Assembly: GCF_003667825.1 (NCBI RefSeq)
Contig: NZ_CP033043.1
Span: forward strand, 3,660,001 to 3,724,000
Reading direction: 5' to 3'
DNA length: 64,000 bases
Source: Metabacillus litoralis
GTDB taxonomy: Bacteria > Bacillota > Bacilli > Bacillales > Bacillaceae
The notes beneath the pieces were generated by a model that ran no database searches, was not told where the DNA came from, and saw only the letters and a list, made by a program, of their open reading frames with translations. Shown piece after piece: positions 16,199-25,050 of the stretch. Numbering within the stretch: the first letter of the stretch is position 1; the number at the start of each line of letters is the position of its first letter. Both the position numbers and the translations under genes were made by a program.

Positions 16199-19003
16199 TT
16201 AACTCACTGTCTTAGACATATAATAAAGAAGCTCTTTTTCTAACATTTTTGTCATTTGTTTTTTTGGAACTGGTGGGCTTATAAGGAATCCCTGAACTTC
16301 ATTGCAGTGTAAATCATGTAAATAATGCAGTTGTTCATCCGTTTCTACACCCTCAGCAACAACGATTAATCCTAACTTAGTAGCCATTGAAATAACCGCT
16401 GTTGCGATTACTGTATCATCTTGTTCCGTTAGAATACCTTGAATAAATGAACGATCAATTTTCAATGTGTCAACAGGAAATCTTTTTAAGTAGTTCAATG
16501 ATGAATATCCTGTACCGAAGTCGTCAATAGCAATGGATACTCCCATCTTCTTTAGCTGTTTCAAAGTACGTAGTATAGACCTTTTATTCTCCATGATGGC
16601 CGTTTCTGTAATTTCTAATTCAAGCCATATCGGATTCAAGCCTGTTTTCTCTAATATCTGCTGCACTGTTTTGACAATATCCGAATGTTTAATTTGCCAT
16701 ACAGAAAGATTGACAGACACTTTAATTGGCGGATATCCTTCATCCTGCCATCTCTTATTTTGCAAACAGGCTTGCTCCAACACCCACTCGCCTACCTGTA
16801 AAATCAATCCACTTTCCTCTGCAATAGGGATAAATTCTGAGGGCGAAACCATACCAAGCTCTTTCTGTTCCCAACGAAGTAGTGCCTCAATTCCTGAGAT
16901 CTTACCTGTATGTGTGTCCATCTTTGGTTGATAAAAAAGATGAAATTCCTCTTTTTCTAAAGCGTCTCTCATATAATTTTCTAGCTTGTATTTATTTGAT
17001 AATAATGAGTTCATCTCACTATGGAAATAACGATAAGTATTTTTCCCCTGATTCTTTGCTTGATACATAGCTGTATCAGCATTTTTAATTAAAATATCAA
17101 CATCTTCACCATCATTAGGATACATACTGACCCCAATACTAGTAGTTGTTACTAGTGAATGCCCGTCAATCTGATAAGGTTGCCCAAGAGCATGAATTAA
17201 TTTATTTGCAATACTGCTCACTTGATCTTTATCATCTATATTAGAAAGTATAACAGTAAACTCATCTCCACCAAACCTTGAAATCGTATCTCTTTCATGC
17301 AAATTCTCTTTTAATCTGGACGTAACGGCTTGTAGTAATTTATCACCCATCATATGGCCAAAATGATCATTTACATATTTAAAACGATCAAGGTCCATAA
17401 ACAATACGGCAACGTTCATTTGTTCATCGTATGCTAGTTCCAGTTCCTGCTCCAATGCTTTTTTAAACTTATATCTATTTGGCAACTGAGTCAAACTATC
17501 ATGTGAAGCATGGAACTTTATTTTTTCTTCATTCATAATTCGCTCAGTTATATTAGTAGCAAAGCATAAAAGAGAATGTGATGAACCGTCCTCTTCAATA
17601 ATCGGTATTTTCATAACTTGCATCCAATGTTGATTCCCCTCACTATCAGTGAGAGAGGCTTCGGGTATAAAACGGTCCTTTTTACTGTTAATCACTTCAC
17701 GGTTGATTTGAAAATAGCGTTCAACCTCTTCATCATCTGGGTTAAACTCTGATTCTTTTTTCCCTACAATTTCCGTAGGAGTTGTTCCTAATAACTTTGT
17801 GAAAGCTTCATTTGCTAACGTGAATCTTCCGTTATAATCTACAACATATATCGCGTTAGGACTTTTACTGATAATCTTACTCAAGAAATTTTTTTGAGAT
17901 TTCAGCTGCTTCTTCGCATGATTGAGCGATGTGATCATCTCATTGAACCTTTTTATTAGGGCCCCTATTTCTCCTTTTGATTCATCATTTTCAATTTCTG
18001 AACGAAAGTTCCCTTTAGCTACCTGATCTACTGCATAATGAAGTTTTCTTATTGGATTCATTGTCTTAACAGTATGAATTGCAGCTAGGAATGTTAATAA
18101 AATGATTAGGATGATACTACTTAACCAGAGAGATTCATGAAATTTCTTTACCCCTAAATAAGTAGTTTCTGATGGTACTTGTGCAACTATACCCCATTCT
18201 AAGCCTGGAATATATTGATAGGAGGAATACATTTCCACATCAAATTGATTAATTAATTCCATATAACCCGTCTTCTTTTTTAAAATTGCTTGTACAGCTG
18301 GATTATCAGAAACATCTTCACCTAGCATTTCCCTTTGAGGGTGAGCTATTAAAGTTCCTTTTGAATCGACAATATAAGCATAGCTATCCTTGCCTATATT
18401 CAGCTCTTTAAACATCGACTGAAATAACCCTTTTTGATCAAGATGGATGGCCATATGGACGATTCTTTTTACCTCTTCCTTCTCGTTATTAACAGGAAAG
18501 GATAGTAGAATAATAGACTCCTTTTTATCAGATTTGTTTACTAAAACATCACTAAAATGTAACGTCTCTTCCTTACCAATCTGTGGTTCATACTTAATTC
18601 CGTTCTTCGTAATAAATTCATTAAGGTTTAAGTTTCTTGCAACTAAAATCTCACCTTCAACATCGGTCATTGTTCCCCCGTCAAAAAAAGGAGAAGAATC
18701 GAGAAGTTTCGTCAATTCACTATTTAAGACTAACGAATCATCTTGTAATAAATCCTCATTTTGTTTATTCGTTTCAGATATAGCGTTTGCATTCTCGACA
18801 ATCATTTTCGCATGATTAGATAAGCGATGTACGGCTAGATCAGTCATTTCTCTATATTGATCTTGAGCTATTTTGGGAAGAATGATGCTTGAGGCTACAT
18901 AGATAAAACCAGAAAAGAATATAATCGACACAAATAAAAACAAAAAGGTTCTTTTAAATAATCTCGACTTTACTACATTAGAAACTTTAAACTTTAAGTT
19001 CAT
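16199..19003 (-). CDS. dCache-HAMP-PAS-GGDEF-EAL protein (c-di-GMP turnover)
   Basis: 934 residues. N-terminal helix (about 15-37); an extracytoplasmic double-Cache sensor (to about 290; IVDSKGTLIAHPQREMLGED); second helix; HAMP (about 310-365); PAS (375-495); GGDEF (about 505-665, intact RFGGDEF); and EAL (about 685-925, intact EALLRW, LEITE, DDFGTGYSS, DTLKID, AEGVE, QGF). Both domains keep catalytic residues, so it may make and break c-di-GMP, with the balance set by an external ligand. The usual inhibitory RxxD site before GGDEF reads HERD and is therefore absent. It lies between two terminators, so it is its own unit. Confidence 0.93.
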   Translation of the reverse strand: MNLKFKVSNVVKSRLFKRTFLFLFVSIIFFSGFIYVASSIILPKIAQDQYREMTDLAVHRLSNHAKMIVENANAISETNKQNEDLLQDDSLVLNSELTKLLDSSPFFDGGTMTDVEGEILVARNLNLNEFITKNGIKYEPQIGKEETLHFSDVLVNKSDKKESIILLSFPVNNEKEEVKRIVHMAIHLDQKGLFQSMFKELNIGKDSYAYIVDSKGTLIAHPQREMLGEDVSDNPAVQAILKKKTGYMELINQFDVEMYSSYQYIPGLEWGIVAQVPSETTYLGVKKFHESLWLSSIILIILLTFLAAIHTVKTMNPIRKLHYAVDQVAKGNFRSEIENDESKGEIGALIKRFNEMITSLNHAKKQLKSQKNFLSKIISKSPNAIYVVDYNGRFTLANEAFTKLLGTTPTEIVGKKESEFNPDDEEVERYFQINREVINSKKDRFIPEASLTDSEGNQHWMQVMKIPIIEEDGSSHSLLCFATNITERIMNEEKIKFHASHDSLTQLPNRYKFKKALEQELELAYDEQMNVAVLFMDLDRFKYVNDHFGHMMGDKLLQAVTSRLKENLHERDTISRFGGDEFTVILSNIDDKDQVSSIANKLIHALGQPYQIDGHSLVTTTSIGVSMYPNDGEDVDILIKNADTAMYQAKNQGKNTYRYFHSEMNSLLSNKYKLENYMRDALEKEEFHLFYQPKMDTHTGKISGIEALLRWEQKELGMVSPSEFIPIAEESGLILQVGEWVLEQACLQNKRWQDEGYPPIKVSVNLSVWQIKHSDIVKTVQQILEKTGLNPIWLELEITETAIMENKRSILRTLKQLKKMGVSIAIDDFGTGYSSLNYLKRFPVDTLKIDRSFIQGILTEQDDTVIATAVISMATKLGLIVVAEGVETDEQLHYLHDLHCNEVQGFLISPPVPKKQMTKMLEKELLYYMSKTVS

Positions 19004-19028
19004 AACACTAATCTACCCTCCTTAAAAT

Positions 19029-19057
19029 GGGCTGCCCCACATTTGTGAAAACAGCCC
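19029..19057 (-). terminator. Terminator of the chemoreceptor
   Basis: GGGCTG / CAGCCC stem with a long loop; followed by ATTTTAA on the minus strand. Moderate. Confidence 0.6.
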
Positions 19058-19065
19058 TCCACTCT

Positions 19066-21087
19066 TTACTCAAGAATAAACTTTTTCAATTCTTCTCTCA
19101 TTTCTTGTGAATATATGTCTAGTTTTTCTGCTAACTTATTTAATTGTTCCATCGAGGCAGTTGTTTCTTCAATTGATGCAGAAACTTCTTCTGTACCTGC
19201 CGCTGTTTCTTGACTGATTGATGTTATTTGGGTGGCATTCTGTACAATAACATCCTTTTGTTCAACCATCTGCTTCATAGATATAACAATATCCATAATC
19301 TTAGTATCCGTTAGAGTAATCACATTTTCGATCTTCTTGAATGCTTCCTCGGTATCTGTGACGGCTGCCCCTTGTTCACCCATAACAGAATTTGTTTTTG
19401 TAATTAACTCAACAGTATGTTTTGTTTCACTCTGCATTTGATTGATAATTTCTCCTATTTGCATGAGTGCTGTTTCAGATTGCTCCGCTAGCTTACGTAC
19501 TTCATCCGCGACAACAGCAAAGCCTTTTCCGTGCTCACCCGCTCTGGCAGCTTCTATTGCTGCATTTAAGGCTAATAAGTTTGTCTGACTAGCAATCTCT
19601 GTAATTGTGTTTACAATAGCATTAATATTATTCGATTTTTCACTAAGTGAATCTACAGCATGAACCATTTCATTCATCATATTATTGGTTCTGTCAAATT
19701 GGTGTTGCAACAAGTGAATCTTCTTTGTTCCTTCACTTGAAATAGTTAATAATCCACTAGATTCTTCCTGAATATCACTAGATTGTTCTTCTACCTTTTT
19801 AATCATCTCAGCAAGCTCATTTGTTACATTTGCATTTTTTTCAAGTAATTCCGTTTGATCTCCAGCTCCGGAAGCAATTTGTTCCATTGTAACGGCTACT
19901 TCATTTGAAGCGACCGTATTTTCATCAGCACTTGTAACTAAGGTTTTAGAAGCTGTTGTGACTTCTTCTGAAACGTGAGAAACTTTCTTTAGCATTTGGC
20001 GAAATTCCGTTAGCATGTTAGAAAAGCTTGCTGAAAGCTGACCTATTTCATCCACACGAGCTATATCTAGCTTAGTTAGTAGATTTCCTTTCTCAACCTC
20101 TTTCATTGAGCTTTGAAGCTTCTTAATCGGTCTTGTGATCCCTCTTGTAATAAACACAGATAGCAAAATACCAATCGTAATAATTAAGGCTAAGGTAATA
20201 GCAATTGGCATGATTACCCCTTTTACTTTTTCTTCTAATTCAGAAATATATACCGTTCCACCGATCGTCCAATTTGTTGTTGGGTTTGTTATAAAGGCCA
20301 TTACCTTCTCGTCGCCTTCAAATTGATAGTGGATCGTACCACTTTCCCCACTTTGCTTTATGCTCTTATAAGGCTCTTGATTTGATACATCTTTATCAAG
20401 ATATTCTTTGTTAGGATGAACCATATACCTCCCCGAACTATCAAAAAGGACAGCATAGCCTGTTTCACCTATTTTCACATCCTCAATAATATGAGTAAGA
20501 GCTTTAATATCTATATCAACAGAAAACACACCTACAACCTCACCAGACTGTTCCACCACTTTTGCTGCACTAACAAGAAGTTGATTTGCCTCCGTATCTA
20601 AATAGGGATCCGTCCAAATGACTTTATCAGGATTTTCCACAGCTTTTGTATACCAAGGTCTTGTTCGTGCATCAAAATCGGATGGTAAATCAGCTTGTGG
20701 ATAGAGGATCATCTCTCCAGCTTCACTTGTACCCATGTAGATATTAATAATGGCCTCGTTACTTTCTACATTTTGCTTAAACGTATGAAGGATGTTATCC
20801 ATATTGCCGTCATTTTTATAGTTTATTAATGTGGGATCATGACTAAATCGATTAACAATGTTGCTGATATTACTAAAGAATAGTTCATATGAATTATTAA
20901 TACTTCCCATTTGACTTTCAACACTTGTCACCAATTCGTTTGTCGTGACAGACACACTTGAACGGTAACTAACAATTGAAATAATCGCACCCGTTAAAAT
21001 AATCATTGTAATAAAAGGTATTAAAATCTGCCTTTGTATCGTTTTTTTAAAGAAATTAAGGTTTATCTTGGTTTTTCTTTTCCCCAT
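19066..21087 (-). CDS. Methyl-accepting chemotaxis protein, dCache type
   Basis: 673 residues from ATG 21087 (GGGGGTG site six bases upstream; an in-frame ATG 24 bases earlier has none). First membrane helix about 20-42; double-Cache sensor to about 285 ([44 protein letters not shown]) of the kind that binds amino acids or carboxylates; second helix; HAMP (about 310-360); then the MCP signalling domain with tip [20 protein letters not shown] and the C-terminal methylation helix ([20 protein letters not shown]). It is similar in layout to the chemoreceptor at 54.8 kb. No CheW-tethering pentapeptide is seen. An upstream region of about 480 bases has no gene. Confidence 0.94.
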   Translation of the reverse strand: MGKRKTKINLNFFKKTIQRQILIPFITMIILTGAIISIVSYRSSVSVTTNELVTSVESQMGSINNSYELFFSNISNIVNRFSHDPTLINYKNDGNMDNILHTFKQNVESNEAIINIYMGTSEAGEMILYPQADLPSDFDARTRPWYTKAVENPDKVIWTDPYLDTEANQLLVSAAKVVEQSGEVVGVFSVDIDIKALTHIIEDVKIGETGYAVLFDSSGRYMVHPNKEYLDKDVSNQEPYKSIKQSGESGTIHYQFEGDEKVMAFITNPTTNWTIGGTVYISELEEKVKGVIMPIAITLALIITIGILLSVFITRGITRPIKKLQSSMKEVEKGNLLTKLDIARVDEIGQLSASFSNMLTEFRQMLKKVSHVSEEVTTASKTLVTSADENTVASNEVAVTMEQIASGAGDQTELLEKNANVTNELAEMIKKVEEQSSDIQEESSGLLTISSEGTKKIHLLQHQFDRTNNMMNEMVHAVDSLSEKSNNINAIVNTITEIASQTNLLALNAAIEAARAGEHGKGFAVVADEVRKLAEQSETALMQIGEIINQMQSETKHTVELITKTNSVMGEQGAAVTDTEEAFKKIENVITLTDTKIMDIVISMKQMVEQKDVIVQNATQITSISQETAAGTEEVSASIEETTASMEQLNKLAEKLDIYSQEMREELKKFILE

Positions 21088-21372
21088 ACTCGACACCCCC
21101 GTAAGCATCATTACTTTTGGACTATTTTCTTACAATTTTATTTACCATTCCCTATATTGTCCAATTGGTTTAAGGTGATATGATTCTCCATATAGATCAA
21201 TTACTAATCCTTTCAGACTTAAAAAGAACGCTTATAGACAATATCCGACAATATCTGAAAATATTTTTATTAATTTTTTGTTGTTATTAGATCGGGAAAA
21301 GATGAAAGAAAAGCAAGTAAGTTGCATGGAGGGTAAGTGGAGAATATAAAGCTTTAAAAAAGTCTATAATTT

Positions 21373-21461
21373 ATAGCTTGAGGTATTTTGATTAGCCTAC
21401 GTATGGGATGAGGGAGGTTGCTGCTCCTCCAGTTACATACATTTTTCTGAGGTGTCTGATA
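21373..21461 (-). pseudogene. Vestige of an LXG toxin gene
   Basis: About 90 bases, nearly identical to the part of the LXG toxins that encodes TGGAATSLIPYVGQSKYLKL (compare 25920-25995). It is followed after a short deletion by GGTGTCTGATAT, also from the toxin. It marks the 3' limit of the array. No open frame is left. Confidence 0.8.
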
Positions 21462-21484
21462 TTACCGGGCACGCTAATAAACAA

Positions 21485-21520
21485 AAAGCACTTGTTACCT
21501 AACAGGCAAACAAGTGCTTT
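21485..21520. terminator. Module-end hairpin (copy 1)
   Basis: AAAGCACTTGTT / AACAAGTGCTTT with a 12-base loop. Related hairpins end the modules at 24391, 29842, 31236, 35017 and 39135. Confidence 0.82.
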
Positions 21521-21598
21521 ATTAACTTTATATCTCATCTCTAAACTGATGAGTATATTAATCTCAAAATTTTCATGCTACAAACCTATAACATCTTT

Positions 21599-22108
21599 TT
21601 ATTCTTTTTCCTCCATTTTCTTCTTTAAATATTCAGCAATTTCTTTTTGCCCATATTGTCTAGCATATTCAGATGCATCCATATTCTCAATATTCTCTCC
21701 AGTATATCTAATTGAAATATTTATTCCTTTTTCGACTAGAAACTCAGCTACTTCTTTATGCCCGCCATAAATTGCTCCAAATAGCGGATTTCTTTTTGCT
21801 AAGCTTACATCTAATTCTGCGCCGGCTTCTATTAAATACTTTACTATCTCAATATGCCCCGCTCCAGCAGCCACTCTTAAAGGAGAAGCGTCAAATATAT
21901 CACCCTTTGTATTAACATCAACTCCTTTATGGATTAGATATTCTACTATTCCAAAGTGTCCTTTCTTTGCTGCAACATGTAACCACGTGCCAAATGGTGT
22001 CATTGAGTGTAAAGATTCTGCATTATCGCCTAATAAACGCTTTACTTCATTAATATCACCAACCTTAATAGCATTTCTTATAGTTTTATTTAGACTTTTT
22101 TCATCCAT
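21599..22108 (-). CDS. Ankyrin-repeat protein, probable immunity protein
   Basis: 169 residues made of about four ankyrin repeats (LHVAAKKGHFGIVEYLIHKG, LRVAAGAGHIEIVKYLIEAG, LFGAIYGGHKEVAEFLVEKG). No signal peptide, so cytosolic. It follows a decayed AHH nuclease toxin tip by 22 bases. Ankyrin proteins are a known immunity class in polymorphic toxin loci, where they bind the toxin tip. RBS TAGGAGGTAAT. Since its toxin partner is broken, it would now act only against related incoming toxins. Confidence 0.8.
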   Translation of the reverse strand: MDEKSLNKTIRNAIKVGDINEVKRLLGDNAESLHSMTPFGTWLHVAAKKGHFGIVEYLIHKGVDVNTKGDIFDASPLRVAAGAGHIEIVKYLIEAGAELDVSLAKRNPLFGAIYGGHKEVAEFLVEKGINISIRYTGENIENMDASEYARQYGQKEIAEYLKKKMEEKE

Positions 22109-22130
22109 AATATTACCTCCTATATTCCTG

Positions 22131-22450
22131 CTACCTTGTACTAGCTATGTCTCCTAAATCTTCAAGAGCTTCAACAATATCATCAAAGTCACCGCCCATT
22201 TCTTCAATAGCCTTTAATCGATTAACTACTAACTCTAGAGCATCAAGACTATGTTGTCCTACTACGGCATTTGGTGCCTAGACAAGGTTTCTCCCCAATT
22301 ATTGGATCTATCCCATACCTTCTTAATATTTCCTGACCTTCTCGAACCAGTTCTTGCTGCTTCTGACCAAGACCTTTTTTAAATAGAATATGATGTGCAT
22401 GAGGATTTATCATAGCAGTAGGTGGGTCACAGTGCATTTGCCCATGTTCT
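22131..22450 (-). pseudogene. AHH-type nuclease toxin tip, decayed
   Basis: Frame 1 reads PPTAMINPHAHHILFKKGLG ... RRYGIDPIIGEK; the second half, in another frame, reads APNAVVGQHSLDALELVVNR to a stop at 22131. Joining them needs removal of one A near 22270 and reading a TAG as Trp (NLV*APN, expected NLVWAPN). The His pair in HAHH defines the AHH family of HNH/Endo VII-like toxin nucleases. The 5' side is cut (no LXG head). So it has one frameshift, one nonsense change and a truncation. Confidence 0.8.
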
Positions 22451-22475
22451 AGTACATTTATCTTACCTTAAGCAG

Positions 22476-22534
22476 AAAAACACCTACGAGTCAAAACCAG
22501 GACAATACCTGTTTATAGAATCGAAGGTGTTTTT
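22476..22534. terminator. Hairpin AAAAACACCT/AGGTGTTTTT
   Basis: Outer stem AAAAACACCTACGA / TCGAAGGTGTTTTT with a 31-base loop. It ends the SUKH module, with T tracts on both strands. Confidence 0.75.
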
Positions 22535-22574
22535 CATTTTGTATTTATTTTAACGGTTTCATATCTATGTGAGA

Positions 22575-23087
22575 TTATTCAAATAGATTTTCGTACTCAG
22601 TAGACCAAAAGAATCCAGTTTGCACACACCTACTATCAATTCTCTCTAGCTCATCTTTTAACCAGTCTATTACTGATTCAGGTATATCGTTATCAATAAA
22701 GGCATCCTCATCGTTAACCTCTATTGCTTTATCAATCATGGATATATAGGCTAGTATACACTCTGCAAACTGGTTCAAGGAAGAATTAACAAATATTTCT
22801 TCATAATTATCTCCATTAGGAAACACTATATTTTCTTCCTTCTCCGTTATACATATTGGATCCCCCGAACCAGTTGACCCTAAAAACCAATACTTTTGAA
22901 ATTGTTCTGGCATATCAAATAAATTAGTAATAGGTCTAAATTGTGGCGAAGTAAATTCCAAATACGGCGGTGATGTCTCCGGTAGACCTCCTATAGACAA
23001 AAATCTCTTAACACCATCCGAAAAAACTGTATCCATTAAATCTTGTTCTTTAAATTTATTTAATGGCCCATTCTTAATAACATCCAT
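22575..23087 (-). CDS. SUKH-family immunity protein with disturbed start
   Basis: 170 residues in the open frame. It fits the SUKH (SMI1/KNR4) fold: FLSIGGLPETSPPYLEF, YWFLGSTGSGDPICITEKEE, FVNSSLNQFAECILAY. A better start with proper spacing lies upstream at 23116 (MITPEEFIDRW), in a different frame. The two frames meet at about 23086, where one missing base would restore a normal SUKH N-terminus. As it stands, translation must begin inside at ATG 23087 without a ribosome site, or fail. It follows a broken LHH-type nuclease tip, whose partner it would have been. Confidence 0.72.
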   Translation of the reverse strand: MDVIKNGPLNKFKEQDLMDTVFSDGVKRFLSIGGLPETSPPYLEFTSPQFRPITNLFDMPEQFQKYWFLGSTGSGDPICITEKEENIVFPNGDNYEEIFVNSSLNQFAECILAYISMIDKAIEVNDEDAFIDNDIPESVIDWLKDELERIDSRCVQTGFFWSTEYENLFE

Positions 23088-23120
23088 CTATCAATAAATT
23101 CTTCTGGTGTTATCATTCTA

Positions 23121-23404
23121 TCACCTTCCTGAATCTTTTATAAAGGTATCTAATCTTCTTGCAATTTCATCATCTACTCCAGTTATACCCCAGTCCTTCT
23201 CCACATTGTGGATACCACAATATCCAGGATGCAGACTTTTTGGAAGAGCAACAGCTTGCCCACCTTCTCCAATATGATGATGCCTCATTGGTTCTTCTAT
23301 ATACTCCTTGTATTGGGAAAGTGTTTTAAAAACTTCTCATCAACTTTTGGAACACGCCCTCTTTTTATCAGAGCTGTATTTTCAGTACTCCAAAATAAAT
23401 TACA
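23121..23404 (-). pseudogene. HHH/LHH-type nuclease toxin tip, frameshifted
   Basis: Minus-strand frames give ENTALIKRGRVPKVDEKFLK then, after a shift, EEPMRHHHIGEGGQAVALPK, SLHPGYCGIHNVEKDWGI and a stop at 23121. This is the same nuclease as the tip of the toxin at 27.5 kb (HHHVGGGGQAVAVPSKLHPG), with the His cluster and GGxGQAV motif. No LXG head is attached. Confidence 0.8.
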
Positions 23405-23863
23405 TTATATCTTAGGTATATCAATCTCTTTGCCTGGAGACTTACTAATTAGAACGTCAGGAAGGCCTGGGTTATTCTTTTTCAACTTATACTTTTGAAT
23501 TTTTGTTAATTCAGGGTCAAAAGAAATGTTTTGTGATTTAAAGTCTAAGCTTAAAAGTTTATTATAAATCTTCCTCAAAAAAACTCTCCATTCCTCTAAT
23601 GAAGAACTTAAAATTTCATCTGAACTCTCTAACAAACGGCAGCCATCTGCATAATGAAACATTAGTAAACCTGTTCCTAAGTCACAAGCCTCATTATCTA
23701 AGATGACTGTTAGTACCTCAAACCCACTATTCCAATTATAATTTGCAGTAAAGTAATGGAGTATTAGTGGATTATCTACCTTTTTTAACTGGCTGATTAA
23801 AATACTTTTATCTGTATTATAAAGTAACCCCACCAGATAAATAATTTCTGAGTTAACCATCAA
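23405..23863 (-). CDS. DUF4274-like probable immunity protein
   Basis: 152 residues, cytosolic. The core HYFTANYNWNSGFEVLTVIL then DNEACDLGTGLLMFHYADGC matches my memory of the DUF4274 family, found in toxin-immunity loci. The start is uncertain: TTG 23863 or the next ATG, with AAGGAG 11-14 bases upstream. It lies between Imm22 and a broken nuclease tip. No catalytic motif is evident. Immunity is inferred from neighbourhood. Confidence 0.68.
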   Translation of the reverse strand: MMVNSEIIYLVGLLYNTDKSILISQLKKVDNPLILHYFTANYNWNSGFEVLTVILDNEACDLGTGLLMFHYADGCRLLESSDEILSSSLEEWRVFLRKIYNKLLSLDFKSQNISFDPELTKIQKYKLKKNNPGLPDVLISKSPGKEIDIPKI

Positions 23864-23896
23864 CTAAACCAATTCTCCTTACCTTTAAGATTTCTC

Positions 23897-24271
23897 TTAC
23901 TCATAATTTGTAGCAGCAATAAAATCAAAAGCACCTGTTGAACTAATTTCATTTTTATATTCAAAATTATATATTAAAATTACTGCATTATATGATTTCT
24001 TTAGGTTTATACTTTTCTGGATTTTTTGGATGACAATTTCTTCATATGAACACCCATCTAATAATGCTGAAATATCACTACTACTATTCTTATAGACCGC
24101 TTTTTCTATAGTATCCTTATCTGTTTCATCCATATCAATATTAAAATCGATAAAGAATTGAGATGGGACTGACTCGCCATCCTCATCATACGTTAAATCA
24201 ACATACTCTCCTATTGAATCCTCATCGTTAAAATTCCCTAACCAAATTGAAACCCATCCTTGTTTTTCCAT
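23897..24271 (-). CDS. Imm22-like immunity protein
   Basis: 124 residues. The start MEKQGWVSIWLGNFNDEDSI, then YVDLTYDEDG..PSQFFIDF, with a central C-containing helix (ALLDGCSYEEIVIQKI), matches the Imm22 family of polymorphic toxin loci as I remember it (SxWxGNF, acidic, F.DF). RBS AGGAGGCTACTATA. It heads a module of four genes running to 22.6 kb. Its cognate toxin is not present nearby. Confidence 0.75.
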   Translation of the reverse strand: MEKQGWVSIWLGNFNDEDSIGEYVDLTYDEDGESVPSQFFIDFNIDMDETDKDTIEKAVYKNSSSDISALLDGCSYEEIVIQKIQKSINLKKSYNAVILIYNFEYKNEISSTGAFDFIAATNYE

Positions 24272-24304
24272 TATAGTAGCCTCCTACTGAATTAAAACAA
24301 TATA

Positions 24305-24345
24305 CCTTGATGGTACAACCATCATGAGTTTTGACTTTCAAGTAA
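24305..24345 (-). repeat. Array intergenic repeat (GATGGTACAACC unit)
   Basis: TTGATGGTACAACCATCATG, then AGTTTTGACTTTCA. GATGGT-TGT-ACCATC folds as a small hairpin. Other copies are at about 29759, 34696, 34942, 38814 and 39064. Confidence 0.75.
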
Positions 24346-24390
24346 GCATTTTTAATCATCCTGACATAAATACTTTATTAGAAAACAAAA

Positions 24391-24420
24391 GCACTTGTTA
24401 CCTATAAGGAAATCAAGTGC
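24391..24420. terminator. Module-end hairpin (copy 2)
   Basis: GCACTTGTTACCT / AGGAAATCAAGTGC stem, downstream of the Imm6 gene. Confidence 0.78.
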
Positions 24421-24524
24421 TGTTTCTATGCATAATAGGGATTCCTGCAACTTTATACTGCAAACATCCTTTTCTAATTTGATAACTCTAATCCAAAAAA
24501 GTTCATAAAATAATACAGAAATAG

Positions 24525-25037
24525 TTAATTTTGTATTTGTAATTCCCTTAAAACTTCTGTGCGCAAATCACTCTCAATATTCCCATTCTTGTAATCATTC
24601 AATAAAGAATTTATTCTTTGAATATAACTATCTGAATTCTCGATACATCCTTCAAAACAATCCATAAAATGGTCTACTAATGTATCATCTACTAAAGCAA
24701 TTGGTTCTGGATAATATTTGACACCTTCTCTTTCAAATGCTTTCCTACTAGTATAAGCAACTGCATCAATAACACAGTTCCAAGCCATGACATCTGTTTC
24801 ATTATCTGACATCTCTTGAATTATTGTTATACCATTTTCCTCGTTATCTAATAATTCATAAAGGTTTTCTCCTATATTTTCTTTATATTTTAGCCACTCC
24901 CAACATTTATATATAATTTCCTGAGCTAAAATTTGATCTTCCTTTTGAGAAAATACCGATAAAACTTTCTCTGAAAGTCCAAGAAATAATATTACTTTAC
25001 CATCATCTGTTAAACTACTAAAGTTAGTATTAGCCAT
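24525..25037 (-). CDS. Imm6-family immunity protein
   Basis: 170 residues from ATG 25037 (GGAGG nine bases upstream; an upstream in-frame ATG lies inside the toxin end). Mostly helical and acidic. The central motif DVMAWNCVIDAVAYTSRKAF followed by YYPEPIALVDD matches Imm6, which guards against deaminase-fold toxins. It starts 13 bases after the deaminase toxin module, so the pair is cotranscribed. Confidence 0.8.
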   Translation of the reverse strand: MANTNFSSLTDDGKVILFLGLSEKVLSVFSQKEDQILAQEIIYKCWEWLKYKENIGENLYELLDNEENGITIIQEMSDNETDVMAWNCVIDAVAYTSRKAFEREGVKYYPEPIALVDDTLVDHFMDCFEGCIENSDSYIQRINSLLNDYKNGNIESDLRTEVLRELQIQN

Positions 25038-25050
25038 AATTAACCTCCAA

